Shown one piece after another: positions 23,811-34,386 of a stretch of DNA of 64,000 nucleotides. Position numbers and translations under genes: made by a program. The DNA is taken from positions 4,835 to 68,834 of the forward strand of contig NZ_KB899718.1 of NCBI RefSeq assembly GCF_000378445.1, in the 5' to 3' direction. Position 1 is the first letter of the stretch; each line of letters starts with the position of its first letter. Below the pieces are notes generated by a model. The model worked only from the letters and a program-made list of their open reading frames with translations. It was not told the DNA's origin and searched no databases. The DNA is from Deinococcus aquatilis DSM 23025. Lineage in GTDB: Bacteria > Deinococcota > Deinococci > Deinococcales > Deinococcaceae.

Positions 23811-26426
23811 TTACAGCCGGGCGTCCAGCGGATCGCTTTCCAGCGCCAGGACACCCAGCACACATTCCTGTACGTTGCTGGTGCTTGCGCCCTCGGCCAG
23901 CCGCGCCAGCCCCTCCAGCCCCAGATGAAATTCGCGCAATGCCCGCGCTCGCTTGGCCCCCAGTGCCCGCGCCCGCAGCCGTTTGAGGTTGTCTGGGCGG
24001 GTGTATTCCGGGCCGTAGATGATTCGCAGATATTCGCGCCCGCGCACCTTCACGGCGGGTTGCAGGCTGCGGTTCTCGGCATCCAGAAAGGTGAGCGGCT
24101 TGACGACCATGCCCTCACTGCCCGCTTCCGTCAGCGCGTGCCACCAGGCCTCGGCCCCGGCCACGGCTGCCGGATCGCTGAGGGCCACCACGCGGTAATC
24201 GGTGCGGCCAAACAGCCCCGGATCGGCGTCGGCCAGCCTGCCCAGCGTGTTCAGGTGCCAGAGGTGGTCCTTGTCGCTGTGCACGCCCCCCGCCGAGGCC
24301 AGTAGGTGAAAGGGCCGAATCTGCACGTCGTCCACGCCGTCTACCCGGCGCACATAGGCGCGGTAAGCCTCGCGGTAGGCGTGCAGCGCGGCGGCCCGTT
24401 CCTCGGTACTCGTCTGAAGGGCGGCCACATCCAGCCCACGCTCGGCAGCCTGGGCCAGAGCAGCGGCGGCAGCGGGCAGCACGGCGTTTCCGGCGGCTCC
24501 CACGACGGCGTATTGCCCGCGCAGCAGCTCTCCGGCCTTCAGGCTCCACGGCAAGATTTCGGCGTCCAGCACGGCCCAGTCTGACTGGAGGGTGTCCCAC
24601 AGGCCCGCAGCTTCGGCGGCAGCGTGGGCGCGGGCCAGAATGAGGGCTTCCCAGTCGGCCCCATTCCGACCAGACACGGCCCCAGCAAAAAAGGCCCGCC
24701 CGGTGCGCGTATAAATCCGGCCTGTGCGGTCAGGCGCACCTTCTCTCCCAAACACCCGCTGGGCGGCTTCCCCGGTGCGGGCCAGCACCAGCACGGCGCG
24801 GCTGCCCATGTGTTTTTCCTGACAGATGACTTCCGGCACGCCCTGAGCGCGGTAATAGGCCCACGCCTCGGCGGGATGTTCCAGATACTCGGGCTGGCTG
24901 CTGGTTTCCACCGGACTCATGGTGGGCGGCAGATACACGCCCCAGCCGGGTTCTATCCCGAATCGGCTCCACAGTTCCACGGCGGCCATGCGCTCGCCGC
25001 CCTTCACCAGAATGCCGCCAAAGGTGCGGGTATGAATCTTCCCCGGCTGGCTGAAGGTGGCGAGATCGAAGGTGGCGGCTTCGGCGGCCTCGGCTTCGGC
25101 CAGCGGGCGCGGGGGCACGACGTACTGGGCATGGGCCGCCACGCTCACCAACTCCTGCTCGGGGTAGCGCAGCGCCGTCAGGTGGCCGCCAAACGCGCAC
25201 CCGGTATCGATGTCGATGGTGCGGTTGACCCACACCGGGCGGGCCACCGGGGTATGGCCGTAGATGACCTGTGCCGCGCCCTTGTAGGTGCGTGCCCAGT
25301 CGCGGCGCACCGGGAGGCCCAGATCATCTTTGCTGCCGTCTACATCGCCGTACAGGGCAAAACTCCGCACCCGGCCCGAGCTGCGGCCCTGATACTGTTC
25401 GGGCAACCCCGCGTGGGCGACCACCACCCGCCCGCCGTCCAGCACGAGGTGGCTTACGAGGCGCTCTATGAAGGTCTTGACCTCGCGTTTGAAGTCCTCG
25501 CCCTCTTTCTCCAGCGCGGCCAGAGTCGCGTCCAGACCGTGCAGCGCCCGAACCGCTTTGCCCTCCAGCGCCCGCTTCAGCTTTTCGTCGTGGTTGCCGG
25601 GCACGCACAGCGCCGCGCCTGCCCTGACCATCTTCATCACCAGCCGCAGCACGCCCACACTGTCTGGCCCCCGGTCCACAAGGTCGCCCACAAAGACGGC
25701 GGTGCGGCCCTGCGGGTGCATGAAGTGTTCAGTTTCTGGGCTTTCGCCGTGGGGCACGTAGCCCAGCCGGGTCAGCAGTTCGCGCAGTTCGGGCAGGCAG
25801 CCGTGGACATCGCCAATAAAGTCGAATGGCCCGGTCAGGTCGCGGCGGTTGGTGTGCAGGGGCACGCGCCGTACCTGCGCCGCATTGACCTCCATTTCCG
25901 AGCGCAAGACCCACACATGCCGGAAGCCCTCCTTGCCCAGCCCGCGCAGGGTGCGCCGAAGCTCGGTCATCTGCCGCACGATCACCGACGCCGGAAAATC
26001 CCGGTCAGGGCGGGCCGCGTGCCGTGCTTCCAGCGTGCTGCGCGGCAGATCCAGCACAATCGCCACAGGCAACACGTCGTGCGCCCGTGCTAAATCCACC
26101 AGCGTTCGGCGGTCATCGGGGCGTACGCTGGTCGCGTCTATCACGGTCAGGCGGCCCCGGCTCAGGCGTTTGCCCGCCACATAAAACAGGCTTTCAAAGG
26201 CGTCTTTGGTGGCCTCCAGGCTGTTTTCATCATCGCTGACGAGGGCGCGGAAGGCGTCGCTGCTCAGCACTTCCGAAGTTAGAAAGTGCCGTGCCGCGAA
26301 GCTGCTTTTGCCCGCCGACGACGCGCCGATCAGGGCAACGAGGGCCAGTTCGGGCAGGCCGATTTCGGGCGGGGTGGTGTCTGTGGGGACCAGGGCAGGG
26401 GCGGCGGGAGTGAGTGGATCGGTCAT
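23811..26426 (-). CDS. pnkp: Pnkp, polynucleotide kinase-phosphatase-ligase for RNA repair
   Basis: 871 residues, essentially the length of Clostridium thermocellum Pnkp. Kinase domain: P-loop GASSAGKSSF (residues 34-43). Phosphatase domain: GDVHGC (205-210), GDLVDRG (247-253), GNHDE (277-281) and VAHAGLP. C-terminal nucleotidyltransferase: KHMGSRA with predicted lysine 537, then SEGMVVKPL and AVKVRGREYLRIIYG. Together these heal and seal RNA cut by ribotoxins; in known bacteria Pnkp acts with the methyltransferase Hen1, which also activates ligation. No hen1 gene is next to it here. A GAGG ribosome binding site is 7 bases before the ATG. It stands alone between two intergenic gaps. Confidence 0.93.
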   Translation of the reverse strand: MTDPLTPAAPALVPTDTTPPEIGLPELALVALIGASSAGKSSFAARHFLTSEVLSSDAFRALVSDDENSLEATKDAFESLFYVAGKRLSRGRLTVIDATSVRPDDRRTLVDLARAHDVLPVAIVLDLPRSTLEARHAARPDRDFPASVIVRQMTELRRTLRGLGKEGFRHVWVLRSEMEVNAAQVRRVPLHTNRRDLTGPFDFIGDVHGCLPELRELLTRLGYVPHGESPETEHFMHPQGRTAVFVGDLVDRGPDSVGVLRLVMKMVRAGAALCVPGNHDEKLKRALEGKAVRALHGLDATLAALEKEGEDFKREVKTFIERLVSHLVLDGGRVVVAHAGLPEQYQGRSSGRVRSFALYGDVDGSKDDLGLPVRRDWARTYKGAAQVIYGHTPVARPVWVNRTIDIDTGCAFGGHLTALRYPEQELVSVAAHAQYVVPPRPLAEAEAAEAATFDLATFSQPGKIHTRTFGGILVKGGERMAAVELWSRFGIEPGWGVYLPPTMSPVETSSQPEYLEHPAEAWAYYRAQGVPEVICQEKHMGSRAVLVLARTGEAAQRVFGREGAPDRTGRIYTRTGRAFFAGAVSGRNGADWEALILARAHAAAEAAGLWDTLQSDWAVLDAEILPWSLKAGELLRGQYAVVGAAGNAVLPAAAAALAQAAERGLDVAALQTSTEERAAALHAYREAYRAYVRRVDGVDDVQIRPFHLLASAGGVHSDKDHLWHLNTLGRLADADPGLFGRTDYRVVALSDPAAVAGAEAWWHALTEAGSEGMVVKPLTFLDAENRSLQPAVKVRGREYLRIIYGPEYTRPDNLKRLRARALGAKRARALREFHLGLEGLARLAEGASTSNVQECVLGVLALESDPLDARL

Positions 26427-26499
26427 GCGGGAACCTCAGACCCGAATCCTTGCACATGCCGGGGTGGCGGGGCATGGGCTAGGTGGCTGAGGGGGATTT

Positions 26500-26850
26500 G
26501 GGGCTGAGTTGGGGTGGGGGAGAGAGGGGGGATTGTTGGTCTTCTGCCACGGCTTACCCCCACCCCCCAGCCCCCGCCCCCAAAGGGGTCAGGGGAGTTT
26601 TCGTTGCACTCGGCAGGAGTGATCTTGTTGCATTCTGGCTCGGTAGTTTCCCTCATCTGAAGCTGAATCGCCAGTTCATTTTGGGCTGGAATTGGCCCGC
26701 CCACTGCGTGGACGACGGCCTCACACGGATTCGGGCGGGGACGGTGTGGGGTGGGATAACCCCGGTCTGCTGTGCAGCCAGTCCCCCTTAGAGGGAGCAC
26801 AAAAGCAGTTGTCCTCCCCTCTAAGGGGGGGCATTGCGTCAGCAACGGGG
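26500..26850. repeat. G/C-homopolymer-rich intergenic repeats and inverted repeat
   Basis: The 444-base gap between pnkp and menG holds no gene I can support. It contains G-rich and C-rich tracts facing each other (26510-26535 and 26565-26600), and an inverted repeat with arms CCCCCTTAGAGGGAG (26783-26797) and CTCCCCTCTAAGGGGGG (26814-26830). It looks like degenerate extragenic repeat sequence. Confidence 0.6.
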
Positions 26851-26870
26851 GGGTTTACCCTTGCCGCCCG

Positions 26871-27635
26871 TTACCCCTTATCTCCCACATGGATCGCCGC
26901 GATTCCCGCACTCAGCAGCTTGAAGCGGGTGCGGAAGCCCGTGGCCCGCATCAGGCCCGCCAGCCGTTCAGGGTCGGGAAAGGCCAGTACGCTTTCGGGA
27001 AGGTAGGTATACGCCCCAGCATTGCCGCTGACCAAGGCCCCGATGCGCGGTAAAATCTGGCGGAAATAGAAGCGGAACACGCTGCCGAACAGCCCAGCGC
27101 GTGGGGGCGGAAATTCTAGAATAACCAGCCGCCCATTCGGCCTCAAGACCCGGTGAAATTCGGCCAGCCCGCGTGCATAGTCGGCAAAGTTGCGGAAGCC
27201 GAACGCGCAGGTGATCACGTCGAAACTGGCGTCGGGGTACGGCAGATTCAGGGCGTCGCCCTCTTCCAGCAGAATGTCGATCTGGCGGGAGGTGGCCTTC
27301 TCGCGGCCAATCGCCAGCATTTCGGGCACGAAGTCGCTGCCGATGACCTCGGCTTCTGGGGCTGCGGTTTTAAGTTCCAGCGCAAAATCTGCCGTGCCCG
27401 TCGCCACATCCAGCACCCGTGCGCCCTTCCCGCTCGGCCCCGTCAGTGCCAGGGCTTCGCGGGTGGCTTCTCGCCGCCAGGAGCGATCTATGCCGAGGCT
27501 CAGCACCCGGTTCAGCAGGTCGTAGCGGGGCGCGATGCTGGCAAACATGGCCTGCACGTCGCGGCCCTTGTCCTGCTTGTCTCCGACGGGGGGCATCGAG
27601 GCGGGCGGCACGGAGCTGGGCGGCGGGGCATTCAT
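26871..27635 (-). CDS. menG: Demethylmenaquinone methyltransferase
   Basis: 254 residues of the UbiE/MenG family, which uses S-adenosylmethionine for the last step of menaquinone synthesis. The signature YDLLNRVLSLGIDRSWRR near residue 37 and VLDVATGTADFALEL (SAM binding) are clear, with ITCAFGFRNFADYARGLAE and LRPNGRLVILEFPPP downstream. Menaquinone is the quinone of Deinococcus, so MenG rather than UbiE is the right name. TATCAT lies 7 bases before the ATG (leaderless pattern). It follows the GNAT gene by 47 bases. Confidence 0.93.
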   Translation of the reverse strand: MNAPPPSSVPPASMPPVGDKQDKGRDVQAMFASIAPRYDLLNRVLSLGIDRSWRREATREALALTGPSGKGARVLDVATGTADFALELKTAAPEAEVIGSDFVPEMLAIGREKATSRQIDILLEEGDALNLPYPDASFDVITCAFGFRNFADYARGLAEFHRVLRPNGRLVILEFPPPRAGLFGSVFRFYFRQILPRIGALVSGNAGAYTYLPESVLAFPDPERLAGLMRATGFRTRFKLLSAGIAAIHVGDKG

Positions 27636-27681
27636 GGCGTTGATGATAGGCGCGGGGGCGGGGGCGTGTGGCCCTGGGTGT

Positions 27682-28100
27682 TTACTTCAGACGAAATAAG
27701 CCCGCTGAGCTGATCTGAAACCCGCACCCGGCATAAAAGTCTGTCAGGTGCGGCTCGAAGTCCACATGCAACCATTCCAAGGCTCCGGTTCGGGCAGCCT
27801 CGGCAGCGCGGCGCACCAACTGGGTTCCGATGCCGCGCCGCTGCCAATCGGGATGCACGCTGGTGTCCAGCAAAAAGGCGTGTACGCCGCCGTCCCACGC
27901 CACATTGACGAAGCCCACCAAAACCGCGCCGTCGTGGGCCGTGATCCACGTCAGGCTGCGTTCCAGCACGGGTGTCCACCACAGCCCATCATCCGATCCG
28001 CCCCACGCCGCCTCCCGCAGTTTGCCCAACTCGGCAACGTCAAAGGCAGCCAGCTCGGGCGCGGTCCAGACGCGGTAACTGATGGGATTGGTGGTGGGGG

Positions 28101-28104
<4 letters not shown>
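27682..28104 (-). CDS. GNAT family N-acetyltransferase
   Basis: 140 residues. The acetyl-CoA-binding motif is VHPDWQRRGIGTQLVRRAAEAA, preceded by VGFVNVAWDGGVHAFLLDTSV and followed by LHVDFEPHLTDFYAGCGF. The substrate is unknown. Its ATG overlaps the stop of the KBL-type gene (ATGA), so the two are translated from one mRNA. Confidence 0.88.
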
Positions 28105-29291
<1,187 letters not shown>

Positions 29292-29499
29292 GCTGTGCAG
29301 TTTAGGGTGTGGGGGTGGAGGTTGTCCGGTTCGGGCAGACATGCCGCTATCAGTACATGCGGTGCGGGTTTGTGAATTGGTCGGCCAGTTGCGTACCCGG
29401 CTCTTTCCGTGGTCTGATTCACGTCCAGACCGTCAGAACCTTTGTGATAAATGCTCTAAAAGTGCCGCAGGTGAAACAAAAATGTAAGGCAGACGCTTT

Positions 29500-29505
29500 T
29501 ATACT
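29500..29505 (+). promoter_or_regulatory. -10 box of the roadblock operon
   Basis: TATACT, followed at once by a small hairpin CGTGAG-GATTT-CTCACG (29508-29524). No good -35 is visible. It implies a leader of about 170 bases before the gene at 29684. Nothing else is evident in the 29292-29683 gap. Confidence 0.4.
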
Positions 29506-29683
29506 CGCGTGAGGATTTCTCACGTTGCTCACCCGTGTTGCTCCGGAAGAGGCCGATTCAGACGGGGTATGCCGCTCTTGCCGATGCGCCGCAGCCTCCT
29601 TCCGCCTGACCCCCTCGCCCTCCGGAGCACGCTCCTGATCCCTCCGCCCTTTTCTGCCCGCCCCTTCTTCTGAGGTTCTTGCC

Positions 29684-30418
29684 ATGACGAACGCTGTGTA
29701 CTCCATGATTGTGCGTGCCCTTGCAGGCAGTGTGTCTGAACGTGCCGCCGAAACAATGCTGCGTGCCGCGCTGCGCGAACAGAACCTGACTTCGGAAGGC
29801 GTCAGCGCCCTGGAGATGCAGCGGGTACTGTCGGGGCCGCTGCTCAACCGCCTGTCCACGGTGTTGCCGCAGGCCCGCGCCCGCGCCGAGTTGCAGGCTC
29901 TTGCCAGCCGCCTGGAGGTGCAGTACCCCAAAGCGCCGACCCTGTTCAACGACACCCGCCCGGTGGCTGCCTGGGATGAAAACCCCGTGATGACCAATAC
30001 CCGCTGGGACGACCTGCCGCACCTGAACGCCGACGATTTTGAGTTTGACGACCCCGACTACACCGGGCCAGCGGAAATCAAGACCTACGCGCTCGACTCG
30101 GCCAGCGGTCAGGACGACCTGATTCTGGATTTTGCCCGGATGCAGGGCGTGCTGGGTGTGATGGTGTGCCGCTCTACCGGAGAGGTGTTGCGCGTGCGGG
30201 CGCTACGGGATGCGGCGGGCCTCAGCGGGGTCATTGCGGCCACCGCCATGCTGTTTCAAAAACGTTCCCTGACCCTGATGTCGGCGGATCTGGGCGGCCA
30301 GACGGTATGCATGAGGCCGCTGGGACAGTATTGCCTGGCCGTGGTGGCGGGGCCGAATATCAATGTGGGACGCTTACTGGCCGAGCTGGGTCAGGTTCAG
30401 GTCCGGGTGACCGCATGA
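29684..30418 (+). CDS. Roadblock/LC7 domain protein
   Basis: 244 residues. The C-terminal 90 residues (GVLGVMVCRSTGEVLRVRAL, then a helix, then CMRPLGQYCLAVVAGPNINVG) have the pattern of a roadblock/LC7 domain, which in bacteria often binds small Ras-like GTPases of the MglA type. The N-terminal 85 residues are helical (AGSVSERAAETMLRAALREQ), joined by an acidic linker (DDLPHLNADDFEFDDPD). No signal peptide; cytoplasmic. The stop overlaps the ATG of the next gene (ATGA). Domain call is from pattern only; no GTPase gene is in the window. Confidence 0.7.
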   Translation: MTNAVYSMIVRALAGSVSERAAETMLRAALREQNLTSEGVSALEMQRVLSGPLLNRLSTVLPQARARAELQALASRLEVQYPKAPTLFNDTRPVAAWDENPVMTNTRWDDLPHLNADDFEFDDPDYTGPAEIKTYALDSASGQDDLILDFARMQGVLGVMVCRSTGEVLRVRALRDAAGLSGVIAATAMLFQKRSLTLMSADLGGQTVCMRPLGQYCLAVVAGPNINVGRLLAELGQVQVRVTA

Positions 30419-32079
30419 AGCTTGGCGAGGCTGTCAGGAAGATTGAAGCGGCACACGCAATGAGGCACAGAGGCTGGGCCAAAGCTTCGGCCTGCGCCGC
30501 TGGCACGCTGATGCTGGCTGTGCTGGGCAGTGCGGGTGCCCAGGACCTGAGCGCCTATAACGCTGTTGCCACCAATCTGGACGCGGCCTATCAGACCAGC
30601 GGTACCAACGCGGAAGCCACCCTGACGCAGCTTGACCGGGCAACGGAATCGTTCAAGCAACTCGAACCGACCCTCAGGAACCGTCAGATCGCGGGCGGGA
30701 TCAGCGACGCACTTGCGGGCGCACGGGCGGCCCTGGCCCGCACACCCGCCGAGGTGCAGGCACAGGTTTTGCTGGCACGCGGCCTGATGCGCCGTGCCCT
30801 GCAAGACCAGACCCTGACCCTCCTGGCAGGTGCGCCAGCCAACGGCGACGCTCAACTGCGCGTGTTGGCGCGTGAGTTCGGCCTCAGCACGGCGGCGGCG
30901 CAGGCCCTCAGCACCGATGCGCGGGCTGGACGGCTGGAGCGCGTGGCCTGGCGCCTGCAACGTTCGGCCGCCCTTCAGGTCAGTGCGGCTCTGGCCTCGG
31001 CCCGCCCGGTTCGCAGCGGCGCGGCTTACCTGAATCTGGCGCGGGCCACCGGTTGGTTTACGGTGGTTCAGAACGCGCAGGGCGTCGGGACCCTCAAAGT
31101 AGAGCAGTTTACGGGGGCACTCCAGCAACTGTCCGCAGGCGAGACAGCGGCTCTGACCCAGTCGTTGACAGCGCTCAGAACCGGAACGGCGGCCCTGAAC
31201 CGCGCTCTGGCGAATCCGCCGAAAGCAGTGGCAACGGGCAGCACCGGTGAGGGCAGCAACACGCCTGATTCCACTCCCGCCCCCATTCCACCCCCCATCA
31301 CCACGCCGGAGCCGACGCCTGATACCACTCCCACGCCTCCTACTACCCCTGCACCTGCCACCACCGGAGCGCGGAGCATGGACGGCGTGTACGGCGCACT
31401 GGGCCGCGCCCTGAATGCGGCGAGCTATGCCGACGGCCCCGCTGTGCGAGCGGCGCTCGTTTCGGCTACGACGGCGCTGGCGACCACTTCCGAGGCCGTC
31501 AGGAGCGACAGCAGCTACCCCGACCTCGTGCAAGACCTGACTGCCGCCCAGGGTCGTCAGGCTCTGCGCCCCAGCGATATTCAGGCGCTGATCGGAGAGG
31601 TGGGCAACCTGGAACGCCGGGTCGCCGGGGAGCCTGTCAGCCTCCTGAATGCGGTGTCGGCAGGCGTATCCCGCTCGTTTGGCGGCTGGCTGCGGGTGGT
31701 AATGTTCGCGCTGCTGGCACTGCTGGCCTTTGTGCCTCTGTACCTGCTTAACCTTGCCTTCGGGGGCCGCAACACCTACTGGCGGGCCATTTCCGGGGGC
31801 CTGATTCTGCTGTTGCTGCCGCTGCTGCTTGAGGGTCTGTTGGGCCTGCTGGGCGCGGTGGGAGACGCGGCGGGCGTGGGCTTCCTGCGTTCGGCCACCA
31901 ACTTCAGCCTGTGGCAGGGCGCGTATGGATTACCGCTGTGGGCGCTGACCAGTGCGCTGGCTATCGGCCTGACCGCCTTCGGTTTCCGGGGCCTGTGCGA
32001 GCAGTTCGGACTGTTGGGCAAGCCCAGCATGCCCCAGAACGCCACCCAGCAGAGTCTGGACTGGGACGAGGAAGTATGA
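30415..32079 (+). CDS. Membrane protein with large exported helical domain
   Basis: 554 residues. A likely signal or anchor (about 18-42, ending AVLGSAGAQ) precedes some 230 residues of alanine-rich helices. A Pro/Thr linker follows (TPAPIPPPITTPEPTPDTT region, about 282-318), then another helical stretch. Three membrane helices lie near the C terminus (from WLRVVMFALLALLAFVPLYL), with a short acidic tail ending SLDWDEEV. I do not recognise the family. The ATG lies inside the previous stop (ATGA), so it is coupled to the roadblock gene. The frame extends upstream to 30166 but only by overlapping that gene. Confidence 0.72.
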   Translation: MKLGEAVRKIEAAHAMRHRGWAKASACAAGTLMLAVLGSAGAQDLSAYNAVATNLDAAYQTSGTNAEATLTQLDRATESFKQLEPTLRNRQIAGGISDALAGARAALARTPAEVQAQVLLARGLMRRALQDQTLTLLAGAPANGDAQLRVLAREFGLSTAAAQALSTDARAGRLERVAWRLQRSAALQVSAALASARPVRSGAAYLNLARATGWFTVVQNAQGVGTLKVEQFTGALQQLSAGETAALTQSLTALRTGTAALNRALANPPKAVATGSTGEGSNTPDSTPAPIPPPITTPEPTPDTTPTPPTTPAPATTGARSMDGVYGALGRALNAASYADGPAVRAALVSATTALATTSEAVRSDSSYPDLVQDLTAAQGRQALRPSDIQALIGEVGNLERRVAGEPVSLLNAVSAGVSRSFGGWLRVVMFALLALLAFVPLYLLNLAFGGRNTYWRAISGGLILLLLPLLLEGLLGLLGAVGDAAGVGFLRSATNFSLWQGAYGLPLWALTSALAIGLTAFGFRGLCEQFGLLGKPSMPQNATQQSLDWDEEV

Positions 32080-32281
32080 ACTGGAGTCCGTCTGGGCACA
32101 GGAGTTTGACCAGTTCTGTCCTCGCCCGGAGCGCTGGCGGTGCAGCCACCACGTCTTCTCTGTTCACCCCTCGCCATTTCTTACAGGCTGAATGCAGCCA
32201 CGGGGCACCCTCCGGGACACAGCCGATGTCAATGACGAAAGCGACAACGACACGCTGTGGGCGCGGCAGTAGGCTGGGCGC

Positions 32282-34225
32282 ATGACTTCTCCCGCCTTGC
32301 ACCGCCTGCCCGTGCGGATGTTGGGTGACCTGGTGTCGCCCCGCGCTCTGGAGCGCATTTTGCAAGACGCCGCCCACGCACGCGGCACCACATCCGACAA
32401 ACTTGACGCCGTGATGCTGGAAGACATCCTGAAACGGGAAGTCTTCAAGCGCCTGCAACTGAGTGTTCCGGCAGCCCTCGCCAAGCGGCGCGTGTCGGAC
32501 GTGATCGATCAGCTCCTGAAGACCACGCAGGAACGCCTGCTGCCCAGCTTTACCGAAAACGCCATCGCGCAACTGGAAGACGGGGCCAAGCGGTTCGGCC
32601 TGTATTTTGACTGGCCCGAGGCCCAGCGCCTGCGCGGAATCCTGGGCGTAGCACGCCAGGAAGAAGAGGCCGGAAAAGACACTGGGATGCTGCTGCAAGA
32701 AGGCCAGGACCTGATTGCCCGCATGGAGCGCCGCCTGCAAGAAGGGCTGGTGTCTCAGGCCCAGGACCTCGCGGAATTGCAGGCCACCTTCCGGCGGGTG
32801 CAGGCGATGGGCGGCAAGGAGGTTCGCCGCCTGGAGAACCTAATCACCCAGCTGGCCGATGCCCAGAAGCAGGGCACGCTGCTGCCTGCCGAGGTGGAAC
32901 GCGCCCGCAACATCACGTTTAACCTCCGCAAGCAACTGGAATCCTCGGTGGTGCAGACCCTGACCGCCGAGGGGAACGTGGACGCCCCCCAGATGGCCCC
33001 CGTATCTCCCGAGGTACAGGCCGAAATGCAGGCCCGCGTGCTGGTGCTGGAGCAGGAGCACGCCACCCGCCAGCTGGCCGATCTGGGCCGTGAATTTGGG
33101 CCGCTGCTGCATGCCCGCGCCGATCTGGATGCCCGCCACAACAAACTGAAGAACCAGCAGCACGGCGGCTCGCTGATGCCCGAAGCGGTGAGCGCGTGGC
33201 GCAGCGAACTGGAAGCGGCGCGTGACGCGGCCCTGAGCGTGCAGCGTACCGAGCTGGACACCATCGCGGCTCAGCTTGCCGGACTGCCGAACAGCGCCGC
33301 AGTACAGGCCGCCCGCCTGACACTGGACGTGGCCCGCATGACCCTGTCGGGGGGTGGTCTGGCAACCGACGAACTGCGCGAACTGAACGTGACTCTGAGT
33401 GCCCTGACCAGCCCAGACCTCGATCAGGCCGCCGCAGAACTGCTGCTGGAACGCCAGCGCGAACTGATGGACGTGGAACGCGCCGCCCGCGACGTGCCCG
33501 GCGCAGATATGGACCTGGCCCCCGCGCTGGAGACTGCCCGCGCTGCACTGGCACGCGGCGAGGATGTGGATCCGGCCAAACTCTGGACGCTGCTGGAACG
33601 CCGGATGGGAGAGGCCGCCCAGCAACGCGAAGACTTCGACGCCCGCGCCGACCATGTGGTGCACGAATACGATACGGTGCGCCACCTGGCCGGAGAAACC
33701 ACCCAGCGCCTTGGCCGCCTGGCCGATACGCTGCGTGCCCAGCGCCGCCTGGGGCCGATGTCGGCGGATGCCCGCGAGAACTACGCGCAGACCCTGGCCG
33801 AGGCCGAAGCCATGTTGCAAGAAGCCCGCGCCGAGTACCGCGCCGCGCAGGAAGTCACGTCTACCTTTGGTGCGGACGCCCTGAGCGGCCTGCTGGACGT
33901 ATTCGATTTCGGTGAAGGATTGGGCGGCAGTGCGCTGGGCAGCCCGGTCGCAACGGGCGCGGCTGTGTTCGGTAACGGTCGCCCTCAAGACGCCTGGTTG
34001 GTGCAGGGCGGCGTGATTCTGGAAGGGATTCACGACGCTGGAGCCGTGCAACTGGCGAATCTGCTGGAGCAGGCCAGCGCTCTGGGGTTGCGTACCCTCA
34101 GTGCCCAGGGCGAGGCCTCTGTCTGGGCCGCCCAGCAAGATGCACAGGGCCGCTGGCGACTGGCCCGCGCCCGCGACGAAGCCAGCCTGAGCCTGAACGC
34201 CGGACGCTGGGTGGAACAGGGGTAG
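32282..34225 (+). CDS. Long coiled-coil protein of unknown function
   Basis: 647 residues, almost entirely predicted alpha-helix and coiled coil from about 60 to 540, rich in Glu, Arg, Gln and Leu, without signal peptide. The last 100 residues are globular: DAWLVQGGVILEGIHDAGAV followed by a helix and two strands, an order that could be a divergent roadblock-like fold, but this is a guess. The ATG is 6 bases after TAGGCT, so it has its own leaderless promoter although it follows the membrane-protein gene by 202 bases. A hairpin at 34249-34277 follows. Confidence 0.7.
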   Translation: MTSPALHRLPVRMLGDLVSPRALERILQDAAHARGTTSDKLDAVMLEDILKREVFKRLQLSVPAALAKRRVSDVIDQLLKTTQERLLPSFTENAIAQLEDGAKRFGLYFDWPEAQRLRGILGVARQEEEAGKDTGMLLQEGQDLIARMERRLQEGLVSQAQDLAELQATFRRVQAMGGKEVRRLENLITQLADAQKQGTLLPAEVERARNITFNLRKQLESSVVQTLTAEGNVDAPQMAPVSPEVQAEMQARVLVLEQEHATRQLADLGREFGPLLHARADLDARHNKLKNQQHGGSLMPEAVSAWRSELEAARDAALSVQRTELDTIAAQLAGLPNSAAVQAARLTLDVARMTLSGGGLATDELRELNVTLSALTSPDLDQAAAELLLERQRELMDVERAARDVPGADMDLAPALETARAALARGEDVDPAKLWTLLERRMGEAAQQREDFDARADHVVHEYDTVRHLAGETTQRLGRLADTLRAQRRLGPMSADARENYAQTLAEAEAMLQEARAEYRAAQEVTSTFGADALSGLLDVFDFGEGLGGSALGSPVATGAAVFGNGRPQDAWLVQGGVILEGIHDAGAVQLANLLEQASALGLRTLSAQGEASVWAAQQDAQGRWRLARARDEASLSLNAGRWVEQG

Positions 34226-34248
34226 ACGGCACGGTTGAGAACGGGCGG

Positions 34249-34277
34249 GCGCTTCACACGGACAGGGTGTGGAGCGC
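34249..34277 (+). terminator. Possible terminator after the coiled-coil gene
   Basis: The 11-bp arms GCGCTTCACAC and GTGTGGAGCGC (one G-T pair) enclose a 7-base loop. Only a weak T-rich stretch follows. Confidence 0.5.
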
Positions 34278-34386
34278 TTCCGTTTGGGAAGGTCGGTGGG
34301 CAAGTCATCTGGCAGAGGCGCGGCGAACGGGGAGGCTCTAGCCTGAGCATTGCCAGCCTGCTTTAAGCCGTGCTGCAAGGACAGCC

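Noticed and set aside
24624..26093. 489-codon open frame on the plus strand
   Set aside because: Antisense to pnkp, whose three catalytic domains are intact; caused by high GC at third positions.
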